Source: Streptomyces sp. NBC_00341 (GTDB taxonomy: Bacteria; Actinomycetota; Actinomycetes; Streptomycetales; Streptomycetaceae). Taken from it: DNA of 64,000 bases. The position numbers were made by a program, and so were the translations under genes. Below are positions 40,219 to 50,723 of the stretch, piece after piece (within the stretch, counting starts at the first letter, position 1; each line of letters begins with the position of its first letter). The stretch covers positions 1,054,001 to 1,118,000 of the forward strand of contig NZ_CP108002.1 in assembly GCF_041435055.1 (NCBI RefSeq), in the 5' to 3' direction. Below the pieces are notes generated by a model. It had not been told where the DNA came from. It searched no databases and saw only the letters and a program-made list of their open reading frames with translations.

Positions 40219-41480
40219 GCGTATGCCTCCTCTGTGTGCAGATCCGCGTAGGTCACGGCTTCGCCGAGCAGGGCCACGGCCCGCCCGGCCGCCTCCGCCG
40301 CCCGGCCCGAGCGGTCGGCGACGGCGATGACGTGGCCGACGCGGCCGCGGAAGTCCTCCGCGGGGCCGACCGGTTCGCCGGGTGCCCGGTAGAGCAGCGC
40401 CTCGACGGTGCCGGGTACGGTGCGGGCCCGGTCCACGGCTTCGTGCAGGGCGGCGGACGGCGCGAGGATGCCGTCGTGGTCGCAGGTGAGGAAGCGGATC
40501 GAGGCGCGGGCGTGGCCGGTGCGCTCCAGCTCGGGGGCGGCCCCGAGCGCGGCCAGCACCTGGGCGCGTACGAGGTCGATCCCGCAGGCCCTGCGGACCA
40601 GTTCGGGGATCATGCCGCCGGCCAGCCGGGGGTTGACCTCGATGACCTGGGCGGTGCGGGTCCCGGTCAGCCGCAGTTCCACGTGGGCGGCGCCCCAGCC
40701 GAGCCCGAGCGCGCGCACCGCGCGTACCGCGGTCTCGCGCAGGGCGATCTCCTGCTCGCCGGTGAGAGCGGCCGGTACGTCGTGCCCGGTCTCGACGAAC
40801 GCCGGGAGCGGGCCGACGTGTTTGGCGACGGTGACGACGGCTTCGGTGCCGAACACCTCGACGGAGAACTCGGGGCCGGTCAGGTACTCCTCGACCAGGA
40901 TCCGGCCCGGTGCGGTGATGCCCCGCTCGTTGACGGTGGCCGCGAGCAGTGTTCCGGCGTGCTCGGCGACCTCGTCGAGGTCCGTGCAGAGCCGCACGCC
41001 CAGGCTTCCCGAGCCCTGTACCGGTTTGACCACGACGGGCAGTCCGATGCCGCGGGCGGCGGCGAGTGCGCCGGCCACCTCGGAGACGGCGGCGAAGTCC
41101 GCGGAGCCGACGCCCGCGCCGGTCAGGGCCCGGCGCTGCTCGGCCTTGTCGCGGCAGGCCCGTACGGCCTCGGCCGACGGGCCGGGCAGCCCGAGCCGGT
41201 AGGCCAGTGCGGCGGCGGCGGGTACGTAGTACTCGGAGCTGGTCAGGACGCCCGCGACGGTCGCCCCGTCCTCCAGCGCCCGCACGGCCGCCCACAGCGC
41301 GTCCTCGTCGGAGGTGTCGACGGTGACGGTCCGCAGCCGGTCCTCTGCGGCGTACGGGTAGCGGCCCGGGTCCGCGCAGAGCAGCACGGGCACCACGCCC
41401 AGTTCGGCCGCGCGGCGGGCGAACAGCCGTCCCGTGCCGGTGGTGTTGCTCTCCACCAGGAGCAGCAGGCGCTCGCTCAT
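40215..41480 (-). CDS. ATP-grasp carboxylate-amine ligase
   Basis: A 421-residue ATP-grasp enzyme. It has an N-terminal Rossmann-like part, the ATP loop VVVKPVQGSGSLGV near residue 150, and the metal-binding VIEVNPRLAGGMIPELV near 280. It resembles the L-amino-acid ligase/dapdiamide-type group that joins a carboxylate to an amine via an acyl phosphate. It is coupled on both sides by ATGA overlaps, sitting between the PLP enzyme and the lyase. Its substrate is not obvious: it could make an amide of an intermediate, add a non-ribosomal residue to the peptide, or protect the amino acid. Confidence 0.75.
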   Translation of the reverse strand: MSERLLLLVESNTTGTGRLFARRAAELGVVPVLLCADPGRYPYAAEDRLRTVTVDTSDEDALWAAVRALEDGATVAGVLTSSEYYVPAAAALAYRLGLPGPSAEAVRACRDKAEQRRALTGAGVGSADFAAVSEVAGALAAARGIGLPVVVKPVQGSGSLGVRLCTDLDEVAEHAGTLLAATVNERGITAPGRILVEEYLTGPEFSVEVFGTEAVVTVAKHVGPLPAFVETGHDVPAALTGEQEIALRETAVRAVRALGLGWGAAHVELRLTGTRTAQVIEVNPRLAGGMIPELVRRACGIDLVRAQVLAALGAAPELERTGHARASIRFLTCDHDGILAPSAALHEAVDRARTVPGTVEALLYRAPGEPVGPAEDFRGRVGHVIAVADRSGRAAEAAGRAVALLGEAVTYADLHTEEAYA

Positions 41481-42526
41481 GAGCCGACCACCGGCATCAC
41501 CACGTCGTCGAAGCCCCGGCGGGCCCACAGCAGCCGGGACCAGGCGGCGGTGGCGTCCAGCGGGTGCTCGACGGTGCGGGGGCCGTTCGCGGCGGGGGCG
41601 GGCACGATGCCCTGCTCGTTCAGCCAGGTGTCGTTGTACACGGTGGACTGGTAGCGGTAGCCCTCGTCCGGGAGCACCATCACGACGGTGCTTGCCGGGT
41701 TCTGCTCGGCCCACCAGGAGGCGACCTGGAAGGAGGCGCCGCTGGTCGGGCCCATGAACAGGCCGTGCTCGCGGTAGAGCTCGTGGGTCGCGTGGAACGC
41801 CTCGGGCGCGGTGACCCAGTGGACCTCGTCGTACGCGGTGTGGCTGACGTTGCCCGGGTGGATGCTGCTGCCGAGTCCGCGCAGGGTGCGCGGTCCGTCC
41901 GGGCTGCCGAAGATGATGCTCCCCTGGGTGTCGACGCCGACCAGGTGGAGTGCGGGCCCCGTCTGCCGCAGCGCGGCGGCGAGTCCGCCGGTGGAGCCGC
42001 CCGAACCCACCGGGCCCACCAGGCAGTCCACGGCGCCCACGGTGTCCCCGATGAGGTCGGCGACGATGCCGTACGCGCCGGGGTTGTCGGGGTTGTCGTA
42101 CTGGCCGGGGACGAAGGCCTCCGGGTCCTGCCGGCGCAGCTCGGCCACCCGGGCGAGCCGGGCGCCCTGGATGCCGCCGGCCTGGCCGGTGTGCTCGACG
42201 ATCTCCACGGTCGTGCCGAGCATTTCGAGCCGGGTGCGCAGATCGCGGTCGATCGCCGAGTCCCCGACGATGGTCAGCGGGTAGCCGCGCAGCCGGCAGA
42301 CCATGGCCAGGCCCAGCGCGAAGGTGCCGGAGGAGGTCTCGATGATCCGGGTGCCGGGGGAGATCAGGCCGGCGGCCTCGGCCCGGTCGAGGATGTAGCG
42401 GGCGGGCAGCAGCTTCATCAGGCTGAAGGCGGCCGCGTAGAGGTTGTCGGTCACCTTGATGATGCGGGGCAGCTCCGTCGCCTCCACGATCGAGGAGTGA
42501 GCCTTGGGGAGAGTCGTCGTCGTCAT
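41477..42526 (-). CDS. Cysteine-synthase-like PLP enzyme, probable diaminobutyrate synthesis
   Basis: A 349-residue fold-type II PLP enzyme. The Schiff-base lysine is probably K38 (SLMKLLPARYILDRA). The substrate loop is TSSGTFALG (64-72) and the phosphate-binding glycine loop is VGSGGSTGG. The lysine context differs from the usual NPTGSFKDR, which suggests a changed substrate. Beta-replacement on O-phospho-threonine with an amine donor would give a 2,3-diamino acid. It lies one base after the kinase stop. Alternatives are a diaminopropionate synthase (SbnA-like) or a plain cysteine synthase. Confidence 0.75.
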   Translation of the reverse strand: MTTTTLPKAHSSIVEATELPRIIKVTDNLYAAAFSLMKLLPARYILDRAEAAGLISPGTRIIETSSGTFALGLAMVCRLRGYPLTIVGDSAIDRDLRTRLEMLGTTVEIVEHTGQAGGIQGARLARVAELRRQDPEAFVPGQYDNPDNPGAYGIVADLIGDTVGAVDCLVGPVGSGGSTGGLAAALRQTGPALHLVGVDTQGSIIFGSPDGPRTLRGLGSSIHPGNVSHTAYDEVHWVTAPEAFHATHELYREHGLFMGPTSGASFQVASWWAEQNPASTVVMVLPDEGYRYQSTVYNDTWLNEQGIVPAPAANGPRTVEHPLDATAAWSRLLWARRGFDDVVMPVVGS

Positions 42527-42527
42527 G

Positions 42528-43445
42528 TCAGTCACCCGTTGTGTAGTTCCACTGCTCGTGAATTCCGAGCTCTTGCAGGAGGTCCTGGGCCGTGCCGGTC
42601 CGTGCCTCGACCTCGGGGTCGTCCCGGTCGAAGAGGAGTCCGGCGATGTCCCCGCTGTGTGCCGCCTGGATTCCGACGGCTCCGGTGGTCCGCGCGATGT
42701 CACGGATGCGGTCGAGCCGCGGGATCGGCAGATGGCGCTGGTTGATCTCCGTGCTGGCCGTGGCCACCGATCCCAGCAGGGCCACGTCCTTCATCTGGAT
42801 GGCCTCCCGGAGCATGGACTGCAGCCGGGTGAAGAGGTCGATCTCGTCCGGCCCGTAGCGGGCCGGTGAGAAGGCCAGGGTGTCCACGCCGCGCCCGCCG
42901 CCCTCGGGCCGTGAGCCGAAGCCGAGGATCCGCAGGGCCGGCATCCGGTAGCCGAAGTCCTCGATCACCGTGCCCTCGCGCTGGGCGAACAGGACGGTGG
43001 ACTCCTCGAACATCAGCGAGTCGGAGGCGGTTTCCGCCCGTACCGCGATCCTGGCGACCTCCTGCGGCGGCAGGGGGCTGACGAACGCGTCCTTGACCGC
43101 CCAGATGGCGGCGAGCACATCGCTCGTGGAGGAGCCGAAGCCCCGGCACAGCGGTACGTCACCGGTGAGGTCGAGGTGGCCGCCGGCCGGCTCTGCGCCC
43201 GGCGGGGTCACGGCGCGGACCGCGAGTTCGGCCGCGCGCCGTGCCTTGCCCTTCCAGTGCGGCGTGACGGTGACCTCGTCGCCGGGGGCGGGGATGAACG
43301 TCGCGCGGGTCGCGTGAATGGTGCAGGGAAGAGTGACGAGACCTCGGGTGAGCCCTCCGTCACCGGTGAACACGCCTTGCAGGATCTCACCGTGGTGGAC
43401 GGGGGCTGAGGCTACCCCGACACGCCAGCCGGAATGATCAACCAT
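42528..43445 (-). CDS. GHMP kinase, L-threonine-kinase-like
   Basis: A 305-residue GHMP-family kinase. The ATP loop is at 98-110 (PLCRGFGSSTSDV). The N-terminal SAPVHHGEILQG strand and the aspartate-rich C-terminus resemble PduX-type L-threonine kinases more than homoserine kinases. Phosphorylating the threonine hydroxyl would make the leaving group for the next enzyme. It is the first gene of the five-gene coupled set after the NRPS terminator hairpin. The ribosome site (AAGGA) is very close to the ATG, so the exact start is uncertain. I recall the friulimicin dabC product as the same type. Confidence 0.75.
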   Translation of the reverse strand: MVDHSGWRVGVASAPVHHGEILQGVFTGDGGLTRGLVTLPCTIHATRATFIPAPGDEVTVTPHWKGKARRAAELAVRAVTPPGAEPAGGHLDLTGDVPLCRGFGSSTSDVLAAIWAVKDAFVSPLPPQEVARIAVRAETASDSLMFEESTVLFAQREGTVIEDFGYRMPALRILGFGSRPEGGGRGVDTLAFSPARYGPDEIDLFTRLQSMLREAIQMKDVALLGSVATASTEINQRHLPIPRLDRIRDIARTTGAVGIQAAHSGDIAGLLFDRDDPEVEARTGTAQDLLQELGIHEQWNYTTGD

Positions 43446-43580
43446 TTCCTTGACTTTCTGTTGCCGGGACCGTGGCCTGCGGATGGCTTCACGCTATGCA
43501 GGCCGGAACGTGCCGCCCGGCGGCATGAGCGGCAGCACGCGGGCAACTTGGGGTGCCGCCCCGGCCGGCCGCGCACGCGC

Positions 43581-43619
43581 AGGTGCCCGGGGCCGCCGTG
43601 TGGGCGGTCCCGGGCACCT
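43581..43619. terminator. Strong hairpin after the NRPS genes
   Basis: A 17-bp stem: AGGTGCCCGGG paired with its complement, one G-T pair, then CCGCC/GGCGG, with a 5-base loop. It lies 18 bp downstream of the NRPS stop, before the kinase. It likely reduces read-through so that the amino-acid genes are less expressed or have their own promoter. Confidence 0.8.
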
Positions 43620-43637
43620 GTGCGGTGTCGGCGGAGA

Positions 43638-46600
43638 TCAGTGACGCGCTCCGCGCAACTCCTCGGCCAGCACCTTTCCGATCTCGCGCAGCGGCTCCGC
43701 GGTGGTCATGTCCCAGTGTGCGCAGTCGATGTCGTACTCCTCGACCCGGCCCAGGACATGGGGTGCCCAGGCCTCCGCGCCGGTCGTCTCCGCGGGCGTG
43801 CGGGCGGCGTTGAGGAACACCGCGTCGCCGCCGAACCGCCGCTGCGGCACGTACCGGTAGCGCATCTCCAGGTTCCCGGCCGTGACCGCGACGACCGACG
43901 CGGCCTGGGCCGGTTCCAGCGCGCCCAGGATCGGGTCCTCCGCGCGCAGTACGGCGGCCAGCTCCGCCGCGTCCGGGACGCTGTCGGCGCACCGCACGTC
44001 GAGTTCGGCGCCCCGGCCCCCGAGCAGCGCGGTCAGTACCTCGCGGCCGGTGACGGCGGGTGGCCGGAAACCGTCGGGCAGCGGGTAGGAGTCGAGCAGC
44101 GCCAGCAGGGCCACCCGCTCGCCCTGCTCCTCCAGCCGGGCCGCGATCGCGTGCGCCACGAGCCCGCCGAACGACCAGCCGAGCAGGTGGTACGGGCCGT
44201 GGGCCTGGACCGAGCGGATCTCGGCCACATAGCCGTCGGCCATCTCCTCGATACCGGCCGGCCGGTCCGCCGGGTTCGTCAGCTCCTTGGCCTGGAGGCC
44301 GATCAGCGGCCGCTGTCCGCCGATGTGCCGGAGCAGTCCGGCGTACGACCAGCTCATCCCGGAGATCGCGTGGACGCAGAACAGCGGGGCCTCGTCGGCC
44401 TCGCCGGACGCGGCCCTGATCGGCAGCAGCGTCTCCATCGGGTCGCCGCTCGTGTCGGAGGCGATGTGTTCGGCGAGCAGCGCGGGTGTCGGGTACTGGA
44501 ACAGGTCGCGGATGGTGACCCGGGTCTCCCAGACGGAGCGGATCCGGCCGATCAGCCGGGTGGCGAGCAGTGAGTGGCCGCCCAGTTGGAAGAAGTGGTC
44601 GTCGATGGTGACCGACTGCACCCCGAGGGTCGCCGCGAAGAGCCCGCACAGGACTTCCTCCGCCGGGGTACGCGGTGCCCGGCCGCCACCGGTGGAGGAC
44701 TGCGGCGGTTCGGGCAGGGCGCGGCGGTCGAGCTTGCCGTTGACGGTGAGGGGCAGTGCGTCCAGCGGCACGATGGTCGCCGGCACCATGTACTCGGGCA
44801 GTGCGGCGACCGCGTGCCTGCGCAGTTCCGAGGCGTCGGGACGGCTGCCCTCCGTGGGCACCACGTACGCCACCAGGCGCTTGTCACCGGGCCGGTCCTC
44901 CCGGATCAGCACCGCCGCCTGCGCGAGGGAGGGGTGCCGCAGCAGCGCCGATTCGATCTCACCCGGCTCGATGCGGAAGCCCCGCAACTTGATCTGCTGG
45001 TCGGCCCGGCCGAAATACTCCAGCGCGCCGTCCTGGCTCCAGCGGGCCAGGTCGCCGGTCCGGTACATCCGGGAGCCGGGCGCACCGTGCGGGTCGGCGA
45101 CGAAGCGTTCGGCGCTCAGTACGGGCTGCCCGATGTAGCCGTGGGCGAGGCCGTGCCCGGCGACGTACAGCTCGCCGGGGACGCCCGGGGGCAGCAGCCG
45201 GAGGTTCTCGTCCAGGACGTAGGCGTGCTTGCCGGCGATCGGCCGCCCGATCGGGATGGCGGGCGCGGGCCGGGTGAGGGTGTGGGCGGTGGTGAAGCCC
45301 ATGCTCTCGGCGGGCCCGTAGCCGTTGACCAGGCGGAGGTGGGGGTGGTCGGCCAGCGCCTTGGCGGTGTGGGCGGGCGAGGCCGCCTCACCTGCGGTCA
45401 TCGCCTCCTTGATCCGGGAGAAGACCACCGGGTGCTCGTCGAGCATGTGGTTGAACAGGCTCGCCGACATCTGGAGCGTGGTGACTCCGTGCCGTTCGAC
45501 CAGTTCCGCGATCTGGTGCGGGTCGGTGTGCTGGCCCGGTTGCAGGACGCAGACCCCGCCGTGCAGCAGCGGTCCGAAGACCTCCAGGGCGAACGCGTCC
45601 CAGGAGACCGGGGAGCTCTGCAGGTAGGTCTGCTCCGGTCCGAAGTCCAGGTAGTCGGGGCCGATGAAGGTGGCGGCCAGCGCCCGGTGCGAGGCGGCCA
45701 CCCCCTTGGGGAGTCCGGTCGAACCGGAGGTGAACATCACGCAGGCGACGGATTCGGGGTGTCCGCCCGTCTCGACCGGTGTCCCGGGCAGGCCACTGAT
45801 GGCGGGGATCTCCTCGGTCAGGTCGACGACGGTGGCCCGGGTCGACAGGGCCGTCAGGTGGGCCTGGGTGACCAGCGCCGCCGGACCGGTCTGGCCGAGC
45901 ACGGTGTTCAGCCGGTCGGCCGGGAACTGCGGGTCGAGCAGCGTGTATCCGGCCCCGGCCTTCAGGGCGGCGAGCAGCGAGGCGATGAGCTGCGGGGAGC
46001 GCTCCAGGTGAATGGCGACGATGCTGCCCTGCGTGACGCCACGTGATGTCAGGTGGCGGGCCAGCCGGTTGGACCAGACGTCCAGCTCCTGGTAGGTGAC
46101 CTGCTGCTCCTCGTGGACCAGCGCCACCGAGTGCGGTGTGCGGGCGGCCTGCCGGGCGAACAGCGCGTCGAGTGCCAGGGCGGGCGCGGCCGACCGGGCG
46201 CCGCTCCACTCCCGCAGCCGGCCGTGCTCGTCCTCCGAGACGGTCTCCAGTTCCGCGAGCGCCAGGTCGGGGGTTGCCACGGCCCCGGTGAGGAGCCGGA
46301 CCAGCCGGTCCGCGGTGGCCTCGATGGTGCGTGCCTCGTAGAGGTCGGTGGTGTACTCGATCAGGATGTCGAGTCCGTCGGGGCGGCCGTCTGCGGTGCG
46401 GTTCTCGGCGAAGGCGAAGGTGAGGTCGAACTTGGCCACCGAGGCTGCCGGGGTGGCGAACTCGCTTGCCAGTCCAATGAGTTGCGGCGCCTCGTTGCTG
46501 GTGTCCCCGACGGTGAGCATGATCTGGAAGAGGGGGTGCCGGGCGGTGGTGCGCTCGGGGTTGAGGGCTTCGACGAGCCGGTCGAACGGCAGGTCCTGGT

Positions 46601-49600
46601 GGGCCCAGGCGGCGAGGTCGGTCTCCCGGACCCGCGTCAGCAGTTCCCGGAAGGTCGGGTCGCCGCTCGTGTCGGTGCGCAGGACAAGGGTGTTGACGAA
46701 GAACCCGACGACGTCGTCGAGCTTCTGGTCGGTGCGTCCGGCGACGGGTGAGCCGAGCGGGATGTCCTGCCCGGCTCCGGAGCGGGCGAGCAGCGTCGCG
46801 ACGGCTGCCTGGGCCACCATGAAGAACGTGGTCCCGGTGTCCTGCGCCAGCGACATCAGCGCGGTGTGCAGTTCGGCGGGGCAGTGCACGGCGTGGGTGC
46901 GGCCCCGGTTGGAGGCGGACGCGGGACGGGCGTGGTCCGCGGGGAGGGTGGCCTCCTCCGGCAGGTCCGCGAGCACCTCGCGCCAGTGGTCGAGCTGACG
47001 GTCCTCGTCGCGCTCCAGGATCCCCTGCTGCCAGAGGGTGTAGTCGGCGTACTGGACCGGCAGCGGCTCCCACGCGGGGGCCGCGCCCTCGGTGCGGGCC
47101 TCGTAGGCGGTGGCCAGGTCACGAAAGAGCGGGCCGTTGGACCAGCCGTCGGAGGCGATGTGGTGGATCACGAGCAGGAGCACATGATCCTCCGCCCCGA
47201 TCCTCAGCAGCCGGGCCCGGCAGGGAATTTGGGCCGCCAGGTCGAAGGTACGGGCAGCCTCGGCGGCGAGCCGCTCCGCAAGCGCCTCCTCTGTGGTGCC
47301 GATCAGCGGGAGGTCGAGGCCGGCCGGGGGCAGCACGTGCTGGTAGGGCGTGTTCTCGTGCGTGGGGAAGACGGTACGCAGGCCTTCGTGACGGGTGATC
47401 AGGTCCGTGAGGGCCAGCTGGAGCGCCCCGTGGTCGAGGGAGCCCCTGAGGCGCAGGGCGAGGGGGATGTTGTAGGTGGCGGACGGGCCTTCCAGCTGGT
47501 CGAGGAACCACAGCCGCTGCTGGGCGGAGGACAGCGGTACGCGCTCCGGCCGCTCCTGCGGTGTCAGCGCCGGCCGCTGCTCCCCGCTGCCCTCGGCCGC
47601 GATCCGCTCGGCCAGCTGCGCGACCGTGGCGTACTGGAACAGGTCCCGGATGGTGATCTCGGTGTCCCAGACGGCGCGGATGCGGCTGATGAGTCGGGTG
47701 GCGAGCAGGGAGTGCCCGCCGCGCCGGAAGAAGTGGTCGTCGATGGTGACCGACGGCAGTCCGAGAACGGCCGCGAAGAGACCGCACAGGACTTCTTCCG
47801 CGGGTGTCCTGGGCGGGCGGCCCCCGGCGTCGGCGGTCAGCAGCGGTGCGGGCAGGGTGCGCCGGTCGACCTTGCCGTTGGCGGTGAGCGGGATCTCGTC
47901 GAGGACCACGAAGGCGGCCGGGACCATGTACTCCGGGAGTCCGCCGGAGATCTCGCGGTGCACGGCCTCGGTGTCGATGCGGGCGCCTTCGCTGGCGACG
48001 AGATAGGCGGCGAGGCGTTTGTCGCCGGGCCGGTCCTCCCGGACGACGACGGTCGCCTGGCCCACACTCGCGTGCGCGGTCAACGCCGTCTCGATCTCGC
48101 CCAGTTCGATGCGGAAGCCGCGCAACTTCACCTGCTGGTCGGCGCGGCCGAGGTATTCGAGCGAACCCCCGGCGTTCCAGCGCACCAGGTCACCGGTCCG
48201 GTACATCCGCGTACCGGCAGGTCCGTACGGGTCCGCGACGAAGCGCTCCGCCGTCAGCGAGGCACGGTTGAGGTAGCCCTGCGCCAGTCCGGTCCCCGCG
48301 ATGTACAGCTCGCCGGGGGCGCCGGGCGCGGCGAGTTGCAGGGCGGCGTCCAGGACGTAGGCCCGGTGGTTGTCGAGGGGTTCCCCGATCGGGATGGCTC
48401 CGGCGTGGTCCAGGGGGCGGTGGATGCGGTGGGTGGTGGCGAAGGTGGTGGTCTCCGTCGGACCGTAGCCGTTGACGACGGTCACCTCCGGGCAGTGGTC
48501 CATGACGCGGCGTACGGCCTCCGGCGGCACCACGTCGCCGCCCGCCCACACCTCGCTGACCCCGGCGAACGCCGCGGGTGCCTCCTCCGCCATCACGCGG
48601 AACAGTCCGGCCGTCAGCCAGAGCGCGGTGATCCGGTGCTCGGCCAGCAGCCGCCGGTAGTCGGCCGGGGCGAGGTGGCCGCGCGGTGCCACCACGACCG
48701 TGCGGCCGTTCAGCCACGGGACCCAGATCTCGTACGTCGAGGCGTCGAAGGCGGCCGGCGAGTGGAACAGCACGCGCCGGTGGGCTCCGTTGGCGTACAT
48801 GGTCTGCGCGGCCAGGTCCGCGACGTTGCGGTGGGTGACCGCGACGCCCTTCGGCACTCCCGTCGAGCCGGATGTGAACATCGCGTAGACGGGCTGGTCG
48901 GGGTGGATGGAGCGGGCCGGTGCGGTGGCGGGAAGGTGGCCCAGCTCTGTGCCGGCGCCCAGCACGACGACCTGCGCGTCGGTGTCCTGGACGACCTGGT
49001 GGTCCGACAGCGCCTGATCGGTGAGCAGGACCGGCGCCCGGGTGTCGGCGAGGATCCGGACGAGCCGGCTGTCGGGGTCGCTGGTGTTCAGCGGGGCGTA
49101 CACGGCTCCGGCCTTGACCACGGCGAGCAGGGCGGTGAGCAGGTCGGTCGACCGCTCCATCAGGACGGCGACCACGTCGTGCTGCCGGATCCCGAGGTCG
49201 ATGAGGTGGTGGGCCAGCCGGTTGGTGGCTTCGTCGAGTTCGGCGTAGGTGAGGTCGTGGTCCTCAGCCACCAGGGCTACCGCGTCCGGGGTACGGGCGG
49301 CCTGGGCGCCGAACAGCTCCGCCAGGCTCTTCCCGGACGATCCGGTGACGGCACCGCTCCGCTCCTCCAGGAGCAGCCGCCGCTCGTGCTCGCCCAGCAG
49401 GTCGAGGACCGACAGCGGGGTGTCGGGCGAGGTGACCACGGCCTCCAGGAGCCGGTTCAGCCGCGCCATGAGCGCCTCGATCGTCCGGGCGTCGTAGAGG
49501 TCGGTGGCGTACTCGATGGTGATGTCGAGACCGTCCGGCCGGCCGTCGCGGGTGCGGTGCTCGGCGAAGCCGAACGTCAGGTCGAACTTGGCGATCTGCA

Positions 49601-50723
49601 GTGCGCTGTACTCGGTACGGGCGTCGAGCCCCGGGAACCCGATGACGTCGGAACCGGCCTCCCCCATGGTGAGCATCACCTGGAACAGCGGGTGGCGGGA
49701 GGCGGAGCGCTCGGGGTTCAGCACCTCGACCAGCCGGTCGAACGGCAGGTCCTGGTTGTCCCAGGCGGCCAGGTCCGTCCTGCGGACCCTGGAGAGCAGT
49801 TCGCGGAAGCTCGGGTCGCCCGTGACGTCCGTGCGCAGCACCAGGGTGTTGACGAAGAAGCCGACCAGCCCGTCGAGCGCCTCGTCGATGCGCCCGGACA
49901 CCGGGGAGCCGATCGGGATGTCGAGGCCGGCGCCGGAGCGCGACAGGGCGGTAGCGACGGCGGCCTGGACCGCCATGAACAGTGTGGCGCCGGACTCCCG
50001 CGCGAGGTGGGTCAGACCGGTGTGGACGTCGGCGGCCAGCCGGGCGTCGCAGGTGGCACCCACGTAAGAGGCCGATGCGGGGCGCGGACGGTCGGCCGGC
50101 AGCGTTCCCTCCTCTGGCAGATCCGCCAAGGCCGTGCGCCAGAAGTCCAGTTGCCGTGATCCCGCGCTCTCGGGGTCGTCGCTCTCACCCAGCAGTTCCT
50201 GCTGCCAGAGGGTGTAGTCGGCGTACTGGACCGGCAGCGGCTCCCAGTCGGGCACGGCGCCCCGGACCCGTGCCTCGTAGGCCGTGGCGAGGTCCTGGAG
50301 CAGGGGGGCGGTCGAGCCGCCGTCCGACACGATGTGGTGCATCACGATGAGCAGGACGTGCTCCCGCTCACCGAGGGCGATCAGTCGCGCCCGGACCGGC
50401 AGGTCCACGGCGAGGTGGAAGACCTGCGCGGACTCCTGCGCGAGGACGGCCGGCAGCGTCGTGGTGTCGGCCGGTACGACGTCGAGCGCGAGCTCCACCT
50501 CTTCCTCGGCCAGGATGCGCTGGTACGGGGTGCCGTCCTGGTCGGGGAAGAGGGTCCGCAGGCTCTCGTGCCTGCCAACCAGGTCCAGGAGCGCCGACTG
50601 GAGTGCCTGGCGGTCGAGTTCGCCGTTCAGCCGCACGGCGAGCGGGATGTTGTAGGTGGTCGACGGCCCTTCCATCTGGGCGATGAACCAGAGCCGCTGC
50701 TGGGCGAAGGACAAGGGGATCAC
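43638..50723 (-). CDS. Two-module NRPS with terminal thioesterase (modules 5-6)
   Basis: A 2361-residue protein, order C-A-T-C-A-T-TE. C5 starts at residue 2 with HHIVSDG near 130. A5 starts near 470 and its pocket reads DAYWWGGTF (valine-type). T5 is near 1003 (GGHSLLATR). C6 starts near 1065 (HHIASDG near 1188). A6 starts near 1518 and its pocket reads DALQMAGGF, which I cannot match. T6 is near 2049. The thioesterase covers about 2100-2361 with GWSFGG and a C-terminal histidine. No epimerisation domain is seen. The start overlaps the first NRPS stop by ATGA. It adds the last two residues and releases the peptide by hydrolysis or cyclisation. Confidence 0.93.
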   Translation of the reverse strand: MIPLSFAQQRLWFIAQMEGPSTTYNIPLAVRLNGELDRQALQSALLDLVGRHESLRTLFPDQDGTPYQRILAEEEVELALDVVPADTTTLPAVLAQESAQVFHLAVDLPVRARLIALGEREHVLLIVMHHIVSDGGSTAPLLQDLATAYEARVRGAVPDWEPLPVQYADYTLWQQELLGESDDPESAGSRQLDFWRTALADLPEEGTLPADRPRPASASYVGATCDARLAADVHTGLTHLARESGATLFMAVQAAVATALSRSGAGLDIPIGSPVSGRIDEALDGLVGFFVNTLVLRTDVTGDPSFRELLSRVRRTDLAAWDNQDLPFDRLVEVLNPERSASRHPLFQVMLTMGEAGSDVIGFPGLDARTEYSALQIAKFDLTFGFAEHRTRDGRPDGLDITIEYATDLYDARTIEALMARLNRLLEAVVTSPDTPLSVLDLLGEHERRLLLEERSGAVTGSSGKSLAELFGAQAARTPDAVALVAEDHDLTYAELDEATNRLAHHLIDLGIRQHDVVAVLMERSTDLLTALLAVVKAGAVYAPLNTSDPDSRLVRILADTRAPVLLTDQALSDHQVVQDTDAQVVVLGAGTELGHLPATAPARSIHPDQPVYAMFTSGSTGVPKGVAVTHRNVADLAAQTMYANGAHRRVLFHSPAAFDASTYEIWVPWLNGRTVVVAPRGHLAPADYRRLLAEHRITALWLTAGLFRVMAEEAPAAFAGVSEVWAGGDVVPPEAVRRVMDHCPEVTVVNGYGPTETTTFATTHRIHRPLDHAGAIPIGEPLDNHRAYVLDAALQLAAPGAPGELYIAGTGLAQGYLNRASLTAERFVADPYGPAGTRMYRTGDLVRWNAGGSLEYLGRADQQVKLRGFRIELGEIETALTAHASVGQATVVVREDRPGDKRLAAYLVASEGARIDTEAVHREISGGLPEYMVPAAFVVLDEIPLTANGKVDRRTLPAPLLTADAGGRPPRTPAEEVLCGLFAAVLGLPSVTIDDHFFRRGGHSLLATRLISRIRAVWDTEITIRDLFQYATVAQLAERIAAEGSGEQRPALTPQERPERVPLSSAQQRLWFLDQLEGPSATYNIPLALRLRGSLDHGALQLALTDLITRHEGLRTVFPTHENTPYQHVLPPAGLDLPLIGTTEEALAERLAAEAARTFDLAAQIPCRARLLRIGAEDHVLLLVIHHIASDGWSNGPLFRDLATAYEARTEGAAPAWEPLPVQYADYTLWQQGILERDEDRQLDHWREVLADLPEEATLPADHARPASASNRGRTHAVHCPAELHTALMSLAQDTGTTFFMVAQAAVATLLARSGAGQDIPLGSPVAGRTDQKLDDVVGFFVNTLVLRTDTSGDPTFRELLTRVRETDLAAWAHQDLPFDRLVEALNPERTTARHPLFQIMLTVGDTSNEAPQLIGLASEFATPAASVAKFDLTFAFAENRTADGRPDGLDILIEYTTDLYEARTIEATADRLVRLLTGAVATPDLALAELETVSEDEHGRLREWSGARSAAPALALDALFARQAARTPHSVALVHEEQQVTYQELDVWSNRLARHLTSRGVTQGSIVAIHLERSPQLIASLLAALKAGAGYTLLDPQFPADRLNTVLGQTGPAALVTQAHLTALSTRATVVDLTEEIPAISGLPGTPVETGGHPESVACVMFTSGSTGLPKGVAASHRALAATFIGPDYLDFGPEQTYLQSSPVSWDAFALEVFGPLLHGGVCVLQPGQHTDPHQIAELVERHGVTTLQMSASLFNHMLDEHPVVFSRIKEAMTAGEAASPAHTAKALADHPHLRLVNGYGPAESMGFTTAHTLTRPAPAIPIGRPIAGKHAYVLDENLRLLPPGVPGELYVAGHGLAHGYIGQPVLSAERFVADPHGAPGSRMYRTGDLARWSQDGALEYFGRADQQIKLRGFRIEPGEIESALLRHPSLAQAAVLIREDRPGDKRLVAYVVPTEGSRPDASELRRHAVAALPEYMVPATIVPLDALPLTVNGKLDRRALPEPPQSSTGGGRAPRTPAEEVLCGLFAATLGVQSVTIDDHFFQLGGHSLLATRLIGRIRSVWETRVTIRDLFQYPTPALLAEHIASDTSGDPMETLLPIRAASGEADEAPLFCVHAISGMSWSYAGLLRHIGGQRPLIGLQAKELTNPADRPAGIEEMADGYVAEIRSVQAHGPYHLLGWSFGGLVAHAIAARLEEQGERVALLALLDSYPLPDGFRPPAVTGREVLTALLGGRGAELDVRCADSVPDAAELAAVLRAEDPILGALEPAQAASVVAVTAGNLEMRYRYVPQRRFGGDAVFLNAARTPAETTGAEAWAPHVLGRVEEYDIDCAHWDMTTAEPLREIGKVLAEELRGARH

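Noticed and set aside
46866..50159. Very long plus-strand open frame (over 1000 codons) opposite the NRPS
   Set aside because: It is antisense to conserved C-A-T domains, rich in glycine, arginine and valine, and has no domain sequence. Long mirror frames are normal in DNA this GC-rich.
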